Positions 17,090 to 26,950 of a stretch of 64,000 nt of DNA are shown here, one piece after another. The translations under genes were made by a program, and so were the position numbers. Within the stretch, counting starts at the first letter, position 1, and every line of letters starts with the position of its first letter. The stretch is from JBKBUF01 sp046290815 (GTDB lineage: Bacteria; Bacteroidota; Bacteroidia; Cytophagales; Cytophagaceae). The stretch spans positions 58,168-122,167 of the forward strand of contig JBKBUF010000012.1 of assembly GCA_046290815.1 (NCBI GenBank), in the 5' to 3' direction. The notes below the pieces were generated by a model, which made no database searches, was not told the origin of the DNA, and was given only the letters and a program-made list of their open reading frames with translations.

Positions 17090-20000
17090 TTACTCTGCTA
17101 TTAGTTTTTGGGACAGAGTACCACTTTCATGAGTAACCTTAATCAGATATACAGCATGCGCAAGGCCGTTCAGGCTAACTTCCCTTACTTCTCCGGCCGA
17201 TGCATTAAATGTTTCTGTTTGGATAACCTGACCTGAAGAAGAAATGATAGTATAGGTAATATTATTTTCTTCTTTACTAATCAGGTTATATACATTTTTC
17301 TCCCCCGAAGGAATAATATACACACCATCAACTGCGAAGGAAATAGCTCGCACAGGACTTTCTGTTCTCTTTCCATCGAAATCCACCTGTTCCAGTTTGT
17401 AATAAACTATGCCTTCAGGAGCGTGATGATCGGTGAAGGAATAATTTTTTATGCTATTACTATTACCACTTCCCAATACCTGTGCAATAGATTCAAAAGT
17501 GACACCATCAGAACTTCTATACACGACAAACATGTGATTATTTGTTTCACTACCGGTGGACCATGAAATGAATGCCGTATTGGTTCCTATAGCTTTCACA
17601 TTAAATGCCAGCAAATCCACAGGTAATAAAATACAGTTTGAAAATTCGGAGGTACTGTTAGCCGGAGTTGTTTGAGTTGCAGTATAACGAACATTATCAG
17701 CAGCAGTGTGACCAAAATTATGGGTGTAGGTCCATGTACCACCGGAAACTGTAGTTGAGCCAATGTATGTTTCACCTTCGCAATCACAAAATCCTCCTGT
17801 TTTCACATTAAGATAAACATGAATAACATTTCCATTAGCACCGGAACCTGTTATAAAATTTGAACTATTATTTATAATGACAGGAGCTGCGACAGCTTCA
17901 TTTCCCGGGTTTACCACTTCAATACCTTTTCCGGCATTGCAAAATATTTTATTGAAAGTAATCAGGTTTCTGTGACTATGACTATGCACATATACTCCCG
18001 GTCCGGCATAATCAATACCTCTGGTATAAGCAATAGTATTGGCATGTGCTGCAGAACCTCCAATAATATTATCAAAGCTACCTGTTCCATTGCTTCCGAT
18101 ATTAATTCCATAATCATCATTACCAAGCTCAAGATTTCCTGTGACATCAGTCCCCACTTTATTGTTGTAAATGCGGTTACCTACAGCATTTCTTAAATAC
18201 ATACCTTCATTCAGGTTGCCCGAGCAGATATTACCTTCGAAAGCTCCCGGGCCACCGACACTAGTATTATTGCATTCGTTTAAAGAAATACCTGCCCAGA
18301 TATTTCCTCTTGCAATAGTACCTGTTGAATCAGTTCCGCAATAATTACCCAGAATTGTATGACCGACAGCGCCGCCTTCACTCCTTATTCCGTCACCGCT
18401 TCTGTACCAACCCGGAGGAAGATAATGTCCGTTTGCTGAAGAAACGTTTCTCTCAATAAAAAGCGAACCACCTACAGTAGCACTATCAGATTGTCCCCAC
18501 AAGAAAATCCCATGAACAGCATTTCCCAGAGAAGCATTGCCATTAGCACCTATTCCGACAAAGTTTGCCCGTACAATGGCATGTTTCGAAGTGCCAGTGA
18601 TAAGTATTCCATGACCAGTCTTGCTATCTACAACTATGTTTCTTGCTCCTCTTACCGATCCTCCTATTCTCACATTGCGGGAATTTGCTATTTCCATTCC
18701 ATGAGTTCCATTACCTTTAGCTGCAATACCTGTCTGATCAGTTCCTACATAATTACCCTCTATAATTGAGTTCATGCTGTTGTTCAGGAAAATTCCGATC
18801 TGTCCATTTGCGGCTACATAATTTCTTTCTGACAACAATACACCACCTATTTGAGCATTTCTACCATTAACCACTTCAATTCCGTGAGTACCATTTCCGA
18901 GGGAAGTAATTTCATTCAAACCAAGTCCGATTTTGTTTGACTTAATTATGGATCTTTCGGAATTCACCACAAACAACCCTATCTGACCGTTTGAAGAAAT
19001 TACATTGTGTGTAACTATAGGATCATGAGAATTATTTTCTATAGTAAGCCCTATCTGAGTATTACCTAAAGCGGTGTTACCTGTTTCATTTACACCTATC
19101 AAATTATTTATTACCTGAGGATTTAAACAACGTGCAATGGTAATACCTCTTTGTTTATTATCAGAAACTATATTCCTCCCTCCTGCTTCATTTCCTCCGA
19201 AAACAAGATTGTCGCATAACTCTATAAATACACCAGCACCCAGATTACCCAATCCGGTTGTTCCGTTTAATGCAATACCAATTCTATTACCTTTAATAAT
19301 GGCATTAGCGCCCTGATAAATAAACAGACCTTGCTGTCCATTGGCACAAATGATGTTATTAGTTACTATAGGATCAGGACAATTGCTGGTTATTCTTAAG
19401 CCTGCATGACTATTTCCAAGTGCGACATTTCCGCTTACTGTTGTCCCGATATAATTATCAATCACCTTTGCATTAATACCTTGTTCAATGATAACACCTG
19501 AATTTTTATTGGAAGAGATAATATTTCTTGCTCCTGCTTCTCCGCCACCAAAGGTTATATTATCACTTAATGCAGTCCAGAAACCGTTTTGCGAATTTCC
19601 ATGATCAACTATCCCGGACACATCCACTCCTATATAATTTCCTTTAAAAACCAGTGAATCTCCGTTATAAATTCTTACACCGAAAGCAGTATTATTGGAA
19701 ACATAATTTCTTTCAGCGAGCAGTACACCACCAATCGATGGCTTAAAACAATTTTCTATATTTATACCATGAGCGGCATTTACAGCATTGCCATTTCCAA
19801 GCTTCGTAGTACCATCAGATGCAAGTCCTATTCTGTTTCCTGTTATTATTGGTCTGTTGGAGTTATAGATAAATAGACCTCCTTGCACATTAGAGGAAAT
19901 GATATTATTTCTGACAATCGGATTATGAGAATTATTCTCAATAAATATACCCTGGTTACCATTTCCCAGAGCGGCATTTCCTGTTACTGTTGTTCCGACG

Positions 20001-20839
20001 AAATTATTTTCAATTAATACACCTGTACATTGGTTGACATCAATTCCCCTCTGACCGTTTCCTGAAACAACATTTCTATGATTAACAGTATTTCCGCCAA
20101 TTTCGCCATTATTGGAATTTGAAAGAAAGAAAATACCTCTCTGGCCATTTGGTATAGCTGTCAATCCATCTCTGCCGGTACCGATATAGTTTCCGTATAT
20201 CCTTGTACCTGTAGAATTGGTCTGAATTCTGATGCCCTGTTCATTTGCCCCAGAGATCACATTTCTGTCTATCAAACCTCCTGTACCACCTATTAATGTG
20301 TTGACAGAGTTATTGATCTCAATACCATTCCATACAATAACAGCAGGTGCCACAGCAGTACCTGCAGCATTGGTACCAATAAAGTTTCCAGCGATGATAT
20401 TATTATTGCTACCATTGATATATATACCTCTGTTAGATCCATAAATAACGAGACCGCGAATGGTACTACCGGCACCTGCAGTGGTAATTTCCAGTCCATT
20501 CAGACCTGTGCAGGCAAGTACAATAAGAGGAGAACCGGCAGCAGAACCAGGTTGAGTGTAACCGTTTATTATAACCGGGCTGGAAATTGCCGGGAAAGCG
20601 GAAACGGCAGCAATAGTATAAGGAGCTGCGGGAATAGCAAAATCAATTTGATCTAGTCCTGCATTTGCATTGGCGAGTCTCAAACATTTACGGAAAGAAT
20701 TTGTACCATCACCTGCTGAGTATGCCAGCCCGTTATCAACATCTGAATTAGTATCCACCACAAAAGTTGCAGCATTAGTTACAGCCGGGATAAGGAGTAT
20801 AATAAGTATGATCAGGTAATTTTTGTATAATTGTTTCAT
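17090..20839 (-). CDS. Giant T9SS-secreted parallel beta-helix protein
   Basis: A 1249-residue extracellular protein with a signal peptide (residues 1-23, ending AVTNA). Residues about 24-1010 are built of roughly twenty repeats of a right-handed beta-helix, each with a coil of type IxGNxIGTxxxGxxxLGNxxxGIxI and often GGxxxxxRNxVSxN. An FN3-like domain follows at about 1080-1175 (FISWSTGSETNNHMFVVYRS), of the kind common just before T9SS sorting domains. The last ~70 residues (ITYTIISSSGQVIQTETF...HAVYLIKVTHESGTL) form a type A sorting domain. Such helices occur in both adhesins and polysaccharide lyases. No catalytic motif is evident, so adhesion or surface structure is the safer guess. Confidence 0.85.
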   Translation of the reverse strand: MKQLYKNYLIILIILLIPAVTNAATFVVDTNSDVDNGLAYSAGDGTNSFRKCLRLANANAGLDQIDFAIPAAPYTIAAVSAFPAISSPVIINGYTQPGSAAGSPLIVLACTGLNGLEITTAGAGSTIRGLVIYGSNRGIYINGSNNNIIAGNFIGTNAAGTAVAPAVIVWNGIEINNSVNTLIGGTGGLIDRNVISGANEQGIRIQTNSTGTRIYGNYIGTGRDGLTAIPNGQRGIFFLSNSNNGEIGGNTVNHRNVVSGNGQRGIDVNQCTGVLIENNFVGTTVTGNAALGNGNQGIFIENNSHNPIVRNNIISSNVQGGLFIYNSNRPIITGNRIGLASDGTTKLGNGNAVNAAHGINIENCFKPSIGGVLLAERNYVSNNTAFGVRIYNGDSLVFKGNYIGVDVSGIVDHGNSQNGFWTALSDNITFGGGEAGARNIISSNKNSGVIIEQGINAKVIDNYIGTTVSGNVALGNSHAGLRITSNCPDPIVTNNIICANGQQGLFIYQGANAIIKGNRIGIALNGTTGLGNLGAGVFIELCDNLVFGGNEAGGRNIVSDNKQRGITIARCLNPQVINNLIGVNETGNTALGNTQIGLTIENNSHDPIVTHNVISSNGQIGLFVVNSERSIIKSNKIGLGLNEITSLGNGTHGIEVVNGRNAQIGGVLLSERNYVAANGQIGIFLNNSMNSIIEGNYVGTDQTGIAAKGNGTHGMEIANSRNVRIGGSVRGARNIVVDSKTGHGILITGTSKHAIVRANFVGIGANGNASLGNAVHGIFLWGQSDSATVGGSLFIERNVSSANGHYLPPGWYRSGDGIRSEGGAVGHTILGNYCGTDSTGTIARGNIWAGISLNECNNTSVGGPGAFEGNICSGNLNEGMYLRNAVGNRIYNNKVGTDVTGNLELGNDDYGINIGSNGTGSFDNIIGGSAAHANTIAYTRGIDYAGPGVYVHSHSHRNLITFNKIFCNAGKGIEVVNPGNEAVAAPVIINNSSNFITGSGANGNVIHVYLNVKTGGFCDCEGETYIGSTTVSGGTWTYTHNFGHTAADNVRYTATQTTPANSTSEFSNCILLPVDLLAFNVKAIGTNTAFISWSTGSETNNHMFVVYRSSDGVTFESIAQVLGSGNSNSIKNYSFTDHHAPEGIVYYKLEQVDFDGKRTESPVRAISFAVDGVYIIPSGEKNVYNLISKEENNITYTIISSSGQVIQTETFNASAGEVREVSLNGLAHAVYLIKVTHESGTLSQKLIAE

Positions 20840-21212
20840 ATCAGAAATAGTTTATGAGATCTGATACAAAAGCTACCTGATAAATTGAAAAGGAATAAGA
20901 TATTGTAGATTTTTAGATGAAAAATGGCGGTTTAAAAGCTGGTACTTAAGCGATAATAACACGGTTAATTAATAGCAAAAAATATTGATATTTAACAAGT
21001 TAATCTATTATGAATATTCCCGATAACGGTTACCTGACAATTTTTTTCAAACTAACAAGAGAATTTAAAAATGAGTTTTTACTTCATATAAGTAAATATT
21101 CTTCATTATTGCTGATACTGGATTAAATTCATAACGGCACATCGAATTCAAAACGGCATATTATTTGTCTTTCCATATGTATCGTTGTTAATAAACACTA
21201 AATACGCTTGTT
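20840..21212. promoter_or_regulatory. Divergent intergenic region
   Basis: The gap between a minus-strand and a plus-strand gene holds no open frame of interest. It should contain both promoters. An ATAACGGCA and AACGGCA pair occurs near 21133 and 21153. I see no convincing Bacteroidota -33/-7 promoter pair. Confidence 0.4.
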
Positions 21213-21866
21213 ATGAAATTCTTAAAATACTTTTTCCCGACAGCCTTCTTCATATTCTTCAATTTTGAAAGATCACAGGCACAGATATACAACAGATCAA
21301 ATATTTTACTTGAAACATCGTACGGAGGACCTAATCTTACCTCAGGAGTTATCAAGGGCATATATAAGGCATCAAAAGAATTCGGCAACGACAATCCTGT
21401 CAGAGTAAAAAGCTTTGGACCTATATGTGGTAAAGCACAATATTTTATTACACCTAAAATAGGAGTAGGTCTAAGCTTCAACTATGCAAATACAATGGTA
21501 GATGGTACCGTAAAAATTGAAACCGAACATCCATCAACAGGTGAACCTATCAGCGAAATGTTTGATTACGCAGCTTCAATACCACGATACAGAATTATGC
21601 CAATGATTAGCTTTCATCCCTGGGAAAATAATACTAAATGGGATCCATACTTCGCCTTTGGCTTTGGTTATCAATCATGGAAAATCAAAGAAACTAAATA
21701 TAACCTTGGAAGCATAGATCTGCCTATGTCATGGTATGCTTTCAGAGGTGAAGTCGGTGTTCGATATTATGTATGTGACAACTTTTTTCTGAATGCAAAT
21801 GCAGGAATGGGTGGTGGACCGCTTATAGCAGGCGGAGTGGGGTATAAATTAAGAATTAAGAATTAA
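21213..21866 (+). CDS. Outer-membrane beta-barrel protein (porin-like)
   Basis: A 217-residue protein with a signal peptide (residues 1-24, MKFLKYFFPTAFFIFFNFERSQAQ). The mature part has alternating hydrophobic beta strands rich in Gly and aromatic residues (KIGVGLSFNYANTMVDG, WDPYFAFGFGYQSW, FRGEVGVRYYVCDNFFLNANAGMGGG). This fits the small 8-strand outer-membrane barrel family common in Bacteroidota. The substrate or role is unknown. The last codons (KLRIKN) and the stop lie in an 8-bp tandem repeat, so the C-terminus is prone to change. No operon partner is evident. Confidence 0.75.
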   Translation: MKFLKYFFPTAFFIFFNFERSQAQIYNRSNILLETSYGGPNLTSGVIKGIYKASKEFGNDNPVRVKSFGPICGKAQYFITPKIGVGLSFNYANTMVDGTVKIETEHPSTGEPISEMFDYAASIPRYRIMPMISFHPWENNTKWDPYFAFGFGYQSWKIKETKYNLGSIDLPMSWYAFRGEVGVRYYVCDNFFLNANAGMGGGPLIAGGVGYKLRIKN

Positions 21867-21955
21867 GAATTAAGAATGATGAATGACGAATGATGAATGT
21901 TAAATGATGAATTCCCTATGTGGGATATTGGATTTTGGATGTCGGATATTGGATA
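21847..21955. repeat. Low-complexity tandem repeats downstream of the barrel gene
   Basis: An 8-bp unit (AATTAAGA) is repeated almost four times at 21847-21877. Degenerate ATGAATG units and GGATATTGGAT units follow. Related 7-bp ATGTTGA-type units recur at 26293-26326. Such stretches are common intergenic filler in this phylum. Confidence 0.8.
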
Positions 21956-21956
21956 T

Positions 21957-21989
21957 TTAAAAAGAAGCCTCCTTTTACAGAGGCTCCTT
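21957..21989 (-). terminator. Rho-independent terminator of the metalloprotease gene
   Basis: The arms 21962-21971 and 21980-21989 pair over 10 bp (one G-T), with an 8-base loop. On the minus strand the stem is followed by TTTTT. It lies about 22 bases past the stop at 22011. Confidence 0.8.
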
Positions 21990-22010
21990 TTACCTAACTT
22001 TAAAAAAAAA

Positions 22011-25000
22011 TTACTCTTTAAAAAACTTTAACTGCTTATTCAGATTTTCTCGATGTATATGAAGAATATACACACCTGAAGACAGCCCCTGAAGATTCAG
22101 GTTTAACTGCTGATAACCTGCTTCAAGATTCTTTTCGTACTGCTGAATTACATTTCCCATAGAGTTAATCACAGAAATAAATACTTTTCCATCTTCAGGA
22201 AGGGTAAATGTAATATTTACATCTTCTTTCGCAGGGTTAGGAAATAAACTAAACTCATCACCTTCATAAGCAATATCTCCCATTCTTGCTGCACATGATC
22301 CTAATAGTGTCCACTCCTGATAAGGACCTGAATTGGTCGCAGGATTAACACCTTGGTTCCACCAGTTTGCTCTATATCTACTTCCGTTATGTGAGACGAT
22401 CATCCCGCCGGTATATGCAGTAACTGCATTCCATACAGGATCTGAACAGGAAGAACCTGTAACCGTAAAGGTAACAGATGCTGTGGTGGATGCTCCATCA
22501 AGCGCATCATATGCAATGGCTCTGTACGTATATGAAGCAACGGCTGCATTGGTTACCGAATATTCGTATGGTGATTGTGTATCTGTGAACACCAATGTAT
22601 TTCCGTTGTAGAATTCTACCTTCTTTATCGGAGTATTGACCTCTGCATCGGATGCGTTTGCTCTTACCACAAAATTTGGAGAAACAGAAGCTCCATTAGA
22701 AGGCGCCGTGATGCTTACAGTAGGTGCACTGTTTGGCACAGAACGAACGTATGTATCATACGAAGAAATTCCATTATCATTATCCGTCAGCTTTACAATC
22801 ACAGGAAGTATATTTTGACCTGAAGTAGGCAATGGTACATTATTTATAGTAACAGTGTAAGGAGCAGTAGTGCGCTCTCCAACTTTATTACTGAAGCCAC
22901 CTAAAAAGAATTCGACTTTCGCCACAGACCCGTCAGCATCAGTTGCATTTACCTGAATAGTCATGGTACCTCCCTGAGCATAGAGTGCATTAGCAACCGG
23001 AGAAATAAATGAAGCTACAGGAGCAGCATTAACTTTGACAAATATCCCTGCCGAGGTGGCAGTTAATCCTTTATCATCTGTAGCTACTGCTGTAAGCGTA
23101 CGACTTCCCGCTGCGGGTGTAAAGGACAATTGATATGGAGCAACAGCATCCTCGCCGATTTTATTATTTCCATCAAAAAATTCCACTTTAGCAATTGTAC
23201 CATCCGGATCAGATGCATTAGCAGTAATGGTAACAGGATATCCTGCCTGCAATATTGAATTATTAGCCGGACTGGTTATGCTTACAATAGGCGCCTTATT
23301 GGTACTTGTAGTCAATCTGAGCGGCACACCGGTTCCTGCTGCCATTCCTGAATTATCATGCGCTACTGCCACAATTGAAAAATTACCATTGTCAGTTTGT
23401 GCCATATAAACAGGCTGAGTTGTGAAAGTCCAGGGAGCATTAGTCACTTCACCCACCTTTTCACCTAACATATAAAACTCAACTTTGGCAATCGTACCGT
23501 CTGAATCGGTTGGATTTGTCTGTACCGTTATTCTGCTGCCATCTGGAAATTGTGTATTAGGGGCAGGAGATATAATGCTTATGCTTGGCGGTGTTCCTGC
23601 AAATATCCTTGAAGTAGCGGACCCTACAGCACCTTCTTCATCGGTTACAACCACTCTTATGTTATGATATCCTGCAACCGGAGCCGGCGCCATCAACTGG
23701 TAAGGAACCCTGTTTGATTCACCTAATTTATTATTATTAAAGAAAACTTCAACTTTAGTAATAAATCCATCACGGTCATAACCATTTGCCACTATTGTAA
23801 ATTCAGTATTGACAAGTACGGCCATGCCATCAGCAGGACTTTCAACTATAGCCACAGGAGCAACATTGGCAACGGTAGGCTTTACTTTTAGATCTATAGA
23901 ATGTCTTCCTTTTCCTCCCTGATTGTCTGTAGCAATTGCAGTAAGAGCAAGTAAATACTCAACTGTATTTGTAATGGCAGGGACTCTGGCACTCACGGTA
24001 AATGGAGGAGTTGTTGACTCAGCGAATTTGATACCATTATCCCAGAAATATTCCACTTTGGTTACTTGTCCTCCTGCATCAGATGCGTTGACCGTTATAT
24101 TAACATTGCTTCCCTGCATTACTTTGCTTAATTCTGTCGGCGAGGTAATACTTACCACAGGAGCTGCATTACTAATAATTGTCAGGACTGAAGAATATGT
24201 ATTAGCTCCGCCATTATCATAGGCTCTTGCTCTTACACTTAAGGTGCCTTTAGGAACATCTGACCAAAAGAAAACATAAGGAGCACTATTTACTCTTCCC
24301 AATAAAGTGGATCCATTATAAAACTCTACATAAGCCACAGAGCCATCAGGATCAGCAGCAGTTGCGGTTAACTGAATTGATGATTCATTCAACACAAAAT
24401 TATTAGCTGGTTTAGTCAGGGATACAGTAGGCGCCTGGTTGTTGCCACAGGGACCAACCAATGACCAAGGCTTTCCATCTCCTAAATTCAAATCAGGACG
24501 ATCACCTTGTGTCCACCATTTTGAACGGTAAGTATTTCCGGAATAAGAAACATCCACACCACCATTGTATGCATTGGTTGAAACCCATGCAGGAGCAGTA
24601 CATCCTGCACCGGCAGAAATGATCGTACCGGAAAATGTGTAAGCTCCTATTGAACCGTAGTCTGAAAATCCATTGGTGCGAGGGTCATTCTGCCCTACTC
24701 CGTCTATAATGAAGTAATAAGTTCCCGGAGCGAAGTTTGTTAATGTTTGAGAAATACCTGTTGCATTAACAGATGTATAAGAACCTGCAATAGTATTGTT
24801 AGCTCTTAGTATATCTACTGTGAACTTCAAATTACTTTCTTCCTGCTTTACATCCACAGCGAAATTAAAAGTAACAGGCGTGGTTCCCGGTACAGTAACC
24901 ATAAACACATCTAAATCTGTTTTATGAGATATAATTCCTTTTCTTTCAAATCTTCCATTGGTAAAGCTTACAGAATGAGCAGTTGATTTCGTATCTCCGT

Positions 25001-26141
25001 AATCATCTGCTTTCAATCCAAATCCATTCTCTGGACCCGCTATTATAGCGATATCGTCCTGATAATGACTATCTGCTTCTTCGTATTCACCATGACTCCA
25101 CTGCGAATACTGCTTCCCGTAAGATGCACCCATAATCGGTGCCCAGTTATCATGCCCCCAATAGTAAGTTCCGTATTTGGTGTGATGATCCAGTCCTAAA
25201 GCATGGCCGATTTCATGAGATGCTACTTCTCCTGCATTATCCGCATCATTGCCTATGGCATTGACATAAACAAAGGCAGGATGCTCGTTTGTGGTCCATG
25301 TGAAGGATCCTGTAAAAGCAACACCACCGGCGGTTGGATTTGTCATCATTGATTGTGTAAATAATGTTCTTATCCTTTTTCCTGGTGCAGTATTAAGGAA
25401 GACAGTAGAATCGGTAGTGACGTTTACTTTAAACGGACTGAAATCCTCAGAAACTCTTTCAAAAACCTGCCTGATCTGTTCGTCAGTAAAGTTACTTGGC
25501 CTGAATGTAACAGGACTACTGCTCCACAAAGTAGTAGCCATGCTGTGACCATCAAAATCAAGAAAGATGGTATGTGCGGCACCGGCAAGACTTTGATATC
25601 TGAAAGATTCAGGAAGGTTGGTTACAGGCACAAAGAAATAACCAGGAATTTGATTGGCCACTATATTTTGTGCACCTTCCACGCACATCACCTTATCAAT
25701 TTCAGTTTCTACTAATGAAACAGTTCCATCATTGGCAGTTTTGTATTGAAAAGCCTTTTTCTCTTTTAAAAAAACAATTGCGCCTTCAAGTTTTCCTGCT
25801 TTTTCAATAATGTAAAAAAAGCTTGTACTATCCCCTGAAACACTTCCAACCAGAGTCTGGTCACCGGGTTTTCCTTCTGTTCTTCTATAAAGCAACTCAA
25901 TATCCTTTCCATCGGAAAATTTGTACTTTACAGTTTTACTTTTGTCTTTACGAGCACCGGCATTAGAACCGGTATCAAAAGAATTAAGAACATCTGTTAC
26001 TTTCCCCAGTGTTATCTTGTCTGCTTTCGTAGATTTTTGTGAGAAAGCAAAATGTGAACTGATGGTCATAATTAAAAACATCAGTAATCCTGTCTTTTTG
26101 AGATCAGGGAATTTCAATCGGATCATAAATTTGTTATACAT
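22011..26141 (-). CDS. T9SS-secreted metzincin protease with two chitin-binding (CBM5/12) modules
   Basis: A 1376-residue extracellular zinc protease. The signal peptide is at the N-terminus and ends near residue 35 (HFAFSQ); a start at the internal Met6 is equally possible. The catalytic domain spans about 180-370. It has HEIGHALGLDHH with zinc ligands H309, H313, H319 and base E310, then PIMGASYG as the metzincin Met-turn. A bacterial pre-peptidase C-terminal (PPC) domain is at about 385-505. A CBM5/12-like module follows at about 514-567 (WVSTNAYNGG...YRSKWWTQGDRP). Seven Ig-like modules (VSITSPANxS...KVEFF) run to about 1230. A second CBM5/12-like module lies at about 1232-1290 and a type A sorting domain at 1295-1376. 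Chitin-binding modules on a protease suggest action on fungal walls or arthropod matter. Confidence 0.9.
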   Translation of the reverse strand: MYNKFMIRLKFPDLKKTGLLMFLIMTISSHFAFSQKSTKADKITLGKVTDVLNSFDTGSNAGARKDKSKTVKYKFSDGKDIELLYRRTEGKPGDQTLVGSVSGDSTSFFYIIEKAGKLEGAIVFLKEKKAFQYKTANDGTVSLVETEIDKVMCVEGAQNIVANQIPGYFFVPVTNLPESFRYQSLAGAAHTIFLDFDGHSMATTLWSSSPVTFRPSNFTDEQIRQVFERVSEDFSPFKVNVTTDSTVFLNTAPGKRIRTLFTQSMMTNPTAGGVAFTGSFTWTTNEHPAFVYVNAIGNDADNAGEVASHEIGHALGLDHHTKYGTYYWGHDNWAPIMGASYGKQYSQWSHGEYEEADSHYQDDIAIIAGPENGFGLKADDYGDTKSTAHSVSFTNGRFERKGIISHKTDLDVFMVTVPGTTPVTFNFAVDVKQEESNLKFTVDILRANNTIAGSYTSVNATGISQTLTNFAPGTYYFIIDGVGQNDPRTNGFSDYGSIGAYTFSGTIISAGAGCTAPAWVSTNAYNGGVDVSYSGNTYRSKWWTQGDRPDLNLGDGKPWSLVGPCGNNQAPTVSLTKPANNFVLNESSIQLTATAADPDGSVAYVEFYNGSTLLGRVNSAPYVFFWSDVPKGTLSVRARAYDNGGANTYSSVLTIISNAAPVVSITSPTELSKVMQGSNVNITVNASDAGGQVTKVEYFWDNGIKFAESTTPPFTVSARVPAITNTVEYLLALTAIATDNQGGKGRHSIDLKVKPTVANVAPVAIVESPADGMAVLVNTEFTIVANGYDRDGFITKVEVFFNNNKLGESNRVPYQLMAPAPVAGYHNIRVVVTDEEGAVGSATSRIFAGTPPSISIISPAPNTQFPDGSRITVQTNPTDSDGTIAKVEFYMLGEKVGEVTNAPWTFTTQPVYMAQTDNGNFSIVAVAHDNSGMAAGTGVPLRLTTSTNKAPIVSITSPANNSILQAGYPVTITANASDPDGTIAKVEFFDGNNKIGEDAVAPYQLSFTPAAGSRTLTAVATDDKGLTATSAGIFVKVNAAPVASFISPVANALYAQGGTMTIQVNATDADGSVAKVEFFLGGFSNKVGERTTAPYTVTINNVPLPTSGQNILPVIVKLTDNDNGISSYDTYVRSVPNSAPTVSITAPSNGASVSPNFVVRANASDAEVNTPIKKVEFYNGNTLVFTDTQSPYEYSVTNAAVASYTYRAIAYDALDGASTTASVTFTVTGSSCSDPVWNAVTAYTGGMIVSHNGSRYRANWWNQGVNPATNSGPYQEWTLLGSCAARMGDIAYEGDEFSLFPNPAKEDVNITFTLPEDGKVFISVINSMGNVIQQYEKNLEAGYQQLNLNLQGLSSGVYILHIHRENLNKQLKFFKE

Positions 26142-26333
26142 AAAAGTTTTGCGTTAGAATGAGTGATAAAAAGAGACAGACCCCATAAATAGTATGGTAT
26201 TCCTTTTATCGTTGCACAAAAGTAGGAAGTGGAAAATTAAGGTTAGGCAGCTATTGAGGGAACGGTGGGAATTGTTTAGTTAACGGCAAAGTAGAATGTT
26301 GAATGTTAAATGTTGAATGCTGAATGAAGGCAA

Positions 26334-26717
26334 TTATTCTTCATTTTTAATAATTCCAAGTTTATATTGAAATATCATGGCTATGTTGAAGGCTTTTTGT
26401 TTGGCGATGTCTGCTATGGGGCCCATGAAGCATTCATCAACTGTATCGAAAAACAACCCTATCCATCTGTCGAAGTGGTGTTTTTCAAGATCCAGGATCA
26501 TGTGGGGTGGAAAAGGTCTGCCCTGATAATTAGAAGTCCCTATTAATTGTGTGCCCCAGAACTTGTACATCTTAGGAAGATGCTCAGACCAGTCAACCTG
26601 TGATTTGATATTAAATATTGGCCCAAGCAGTTCATCGTTATTAACATGGTTGTAAAAAGTATCTACAAGCACTTTTATATCATCTTCTGTCGTAATATCT
26701 TTTAAAGCCATATTCAT
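26334..26717 (-). CDS. Group III truncated haemoglobin
   Basis: A 127-residue cytosolic haem protein. It matches group III truncated haemoglobins: VLVDTFYNHVNNDELLGPIF at the N-terminus, HLPKMYKFWGTQLIG in the middle, then FPPHMILDLEKHHFDRWIGLF, where the His of HFDRW is the expected proximal haem ligand. The family is tied to oxygen or nitric-oxide chemistry and redox protection, with few members characterised. The gene stands alone. Upstream on its strand lie 25-bp direct repeats and a palindrome that could influence expression. A start at the internal Met3 is possible. Confidence 0.9.
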   Translation of the reverse strand: MNMALKDITTEDDIKVLVDTFYNHVNNDELLGPIFNIKSQVDWSEHLPKMYKFWGTQLIGTSNYQGRPFPPHMILDLEKHHFDRWIGLFFDTVDECFMGPIADIAKQKAFNIAMIFQYKLGIIKNEE

Positions 26718-26850
26718 AATCAGGTATTTTTGCTAAAATAATATTAAGTCCGTGTAATCAGAATGATAAAGATCAATTTGAAATGTGATGAAATTACTAT
26801 TGCAAGGAGATACAGATGGAGGTAGGTAAATAATATTCTATTATTTTTTT

Positions 26851-26950
26851 ACAGGGACAATGAATTGTTTTTTACGGGGACAACGCATGCATAATTTCTA
26901 TAGGACAACGCATGCATAATTTTTACAGGGACAACGCATGCGTTGTCCCT
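26851..26950. repeat. Direct repeats of about 25 bp ending in a 24-bp perfect palindrome
   Basis: The motif GGGACAA(CGCATGC) or a close variant starts at 26854, 26877, 26903 (GGACAA) and 26928, with spacing of 23-26 bases. The last copy continues into its own reverse complement, making a perfect 24-bp palindrome at 26927-26950 centred on GCATGC. The palindrome touches the stop codon of the YdjM-family gene. Confidence 0.85.

Noticed and set aside
20840..21212. Strong Bacteroidota promoter with TAnnTTTG
   Set aside because: ATTATTTG near 21160 does not fit the spacing of the consensus and no -33 element is clear.
26851..26950. CRISPR array
   Set aside because: Only four units, no conserved spacer length with unique spacers, and the last unit is palindromic; no cas genes nearby.
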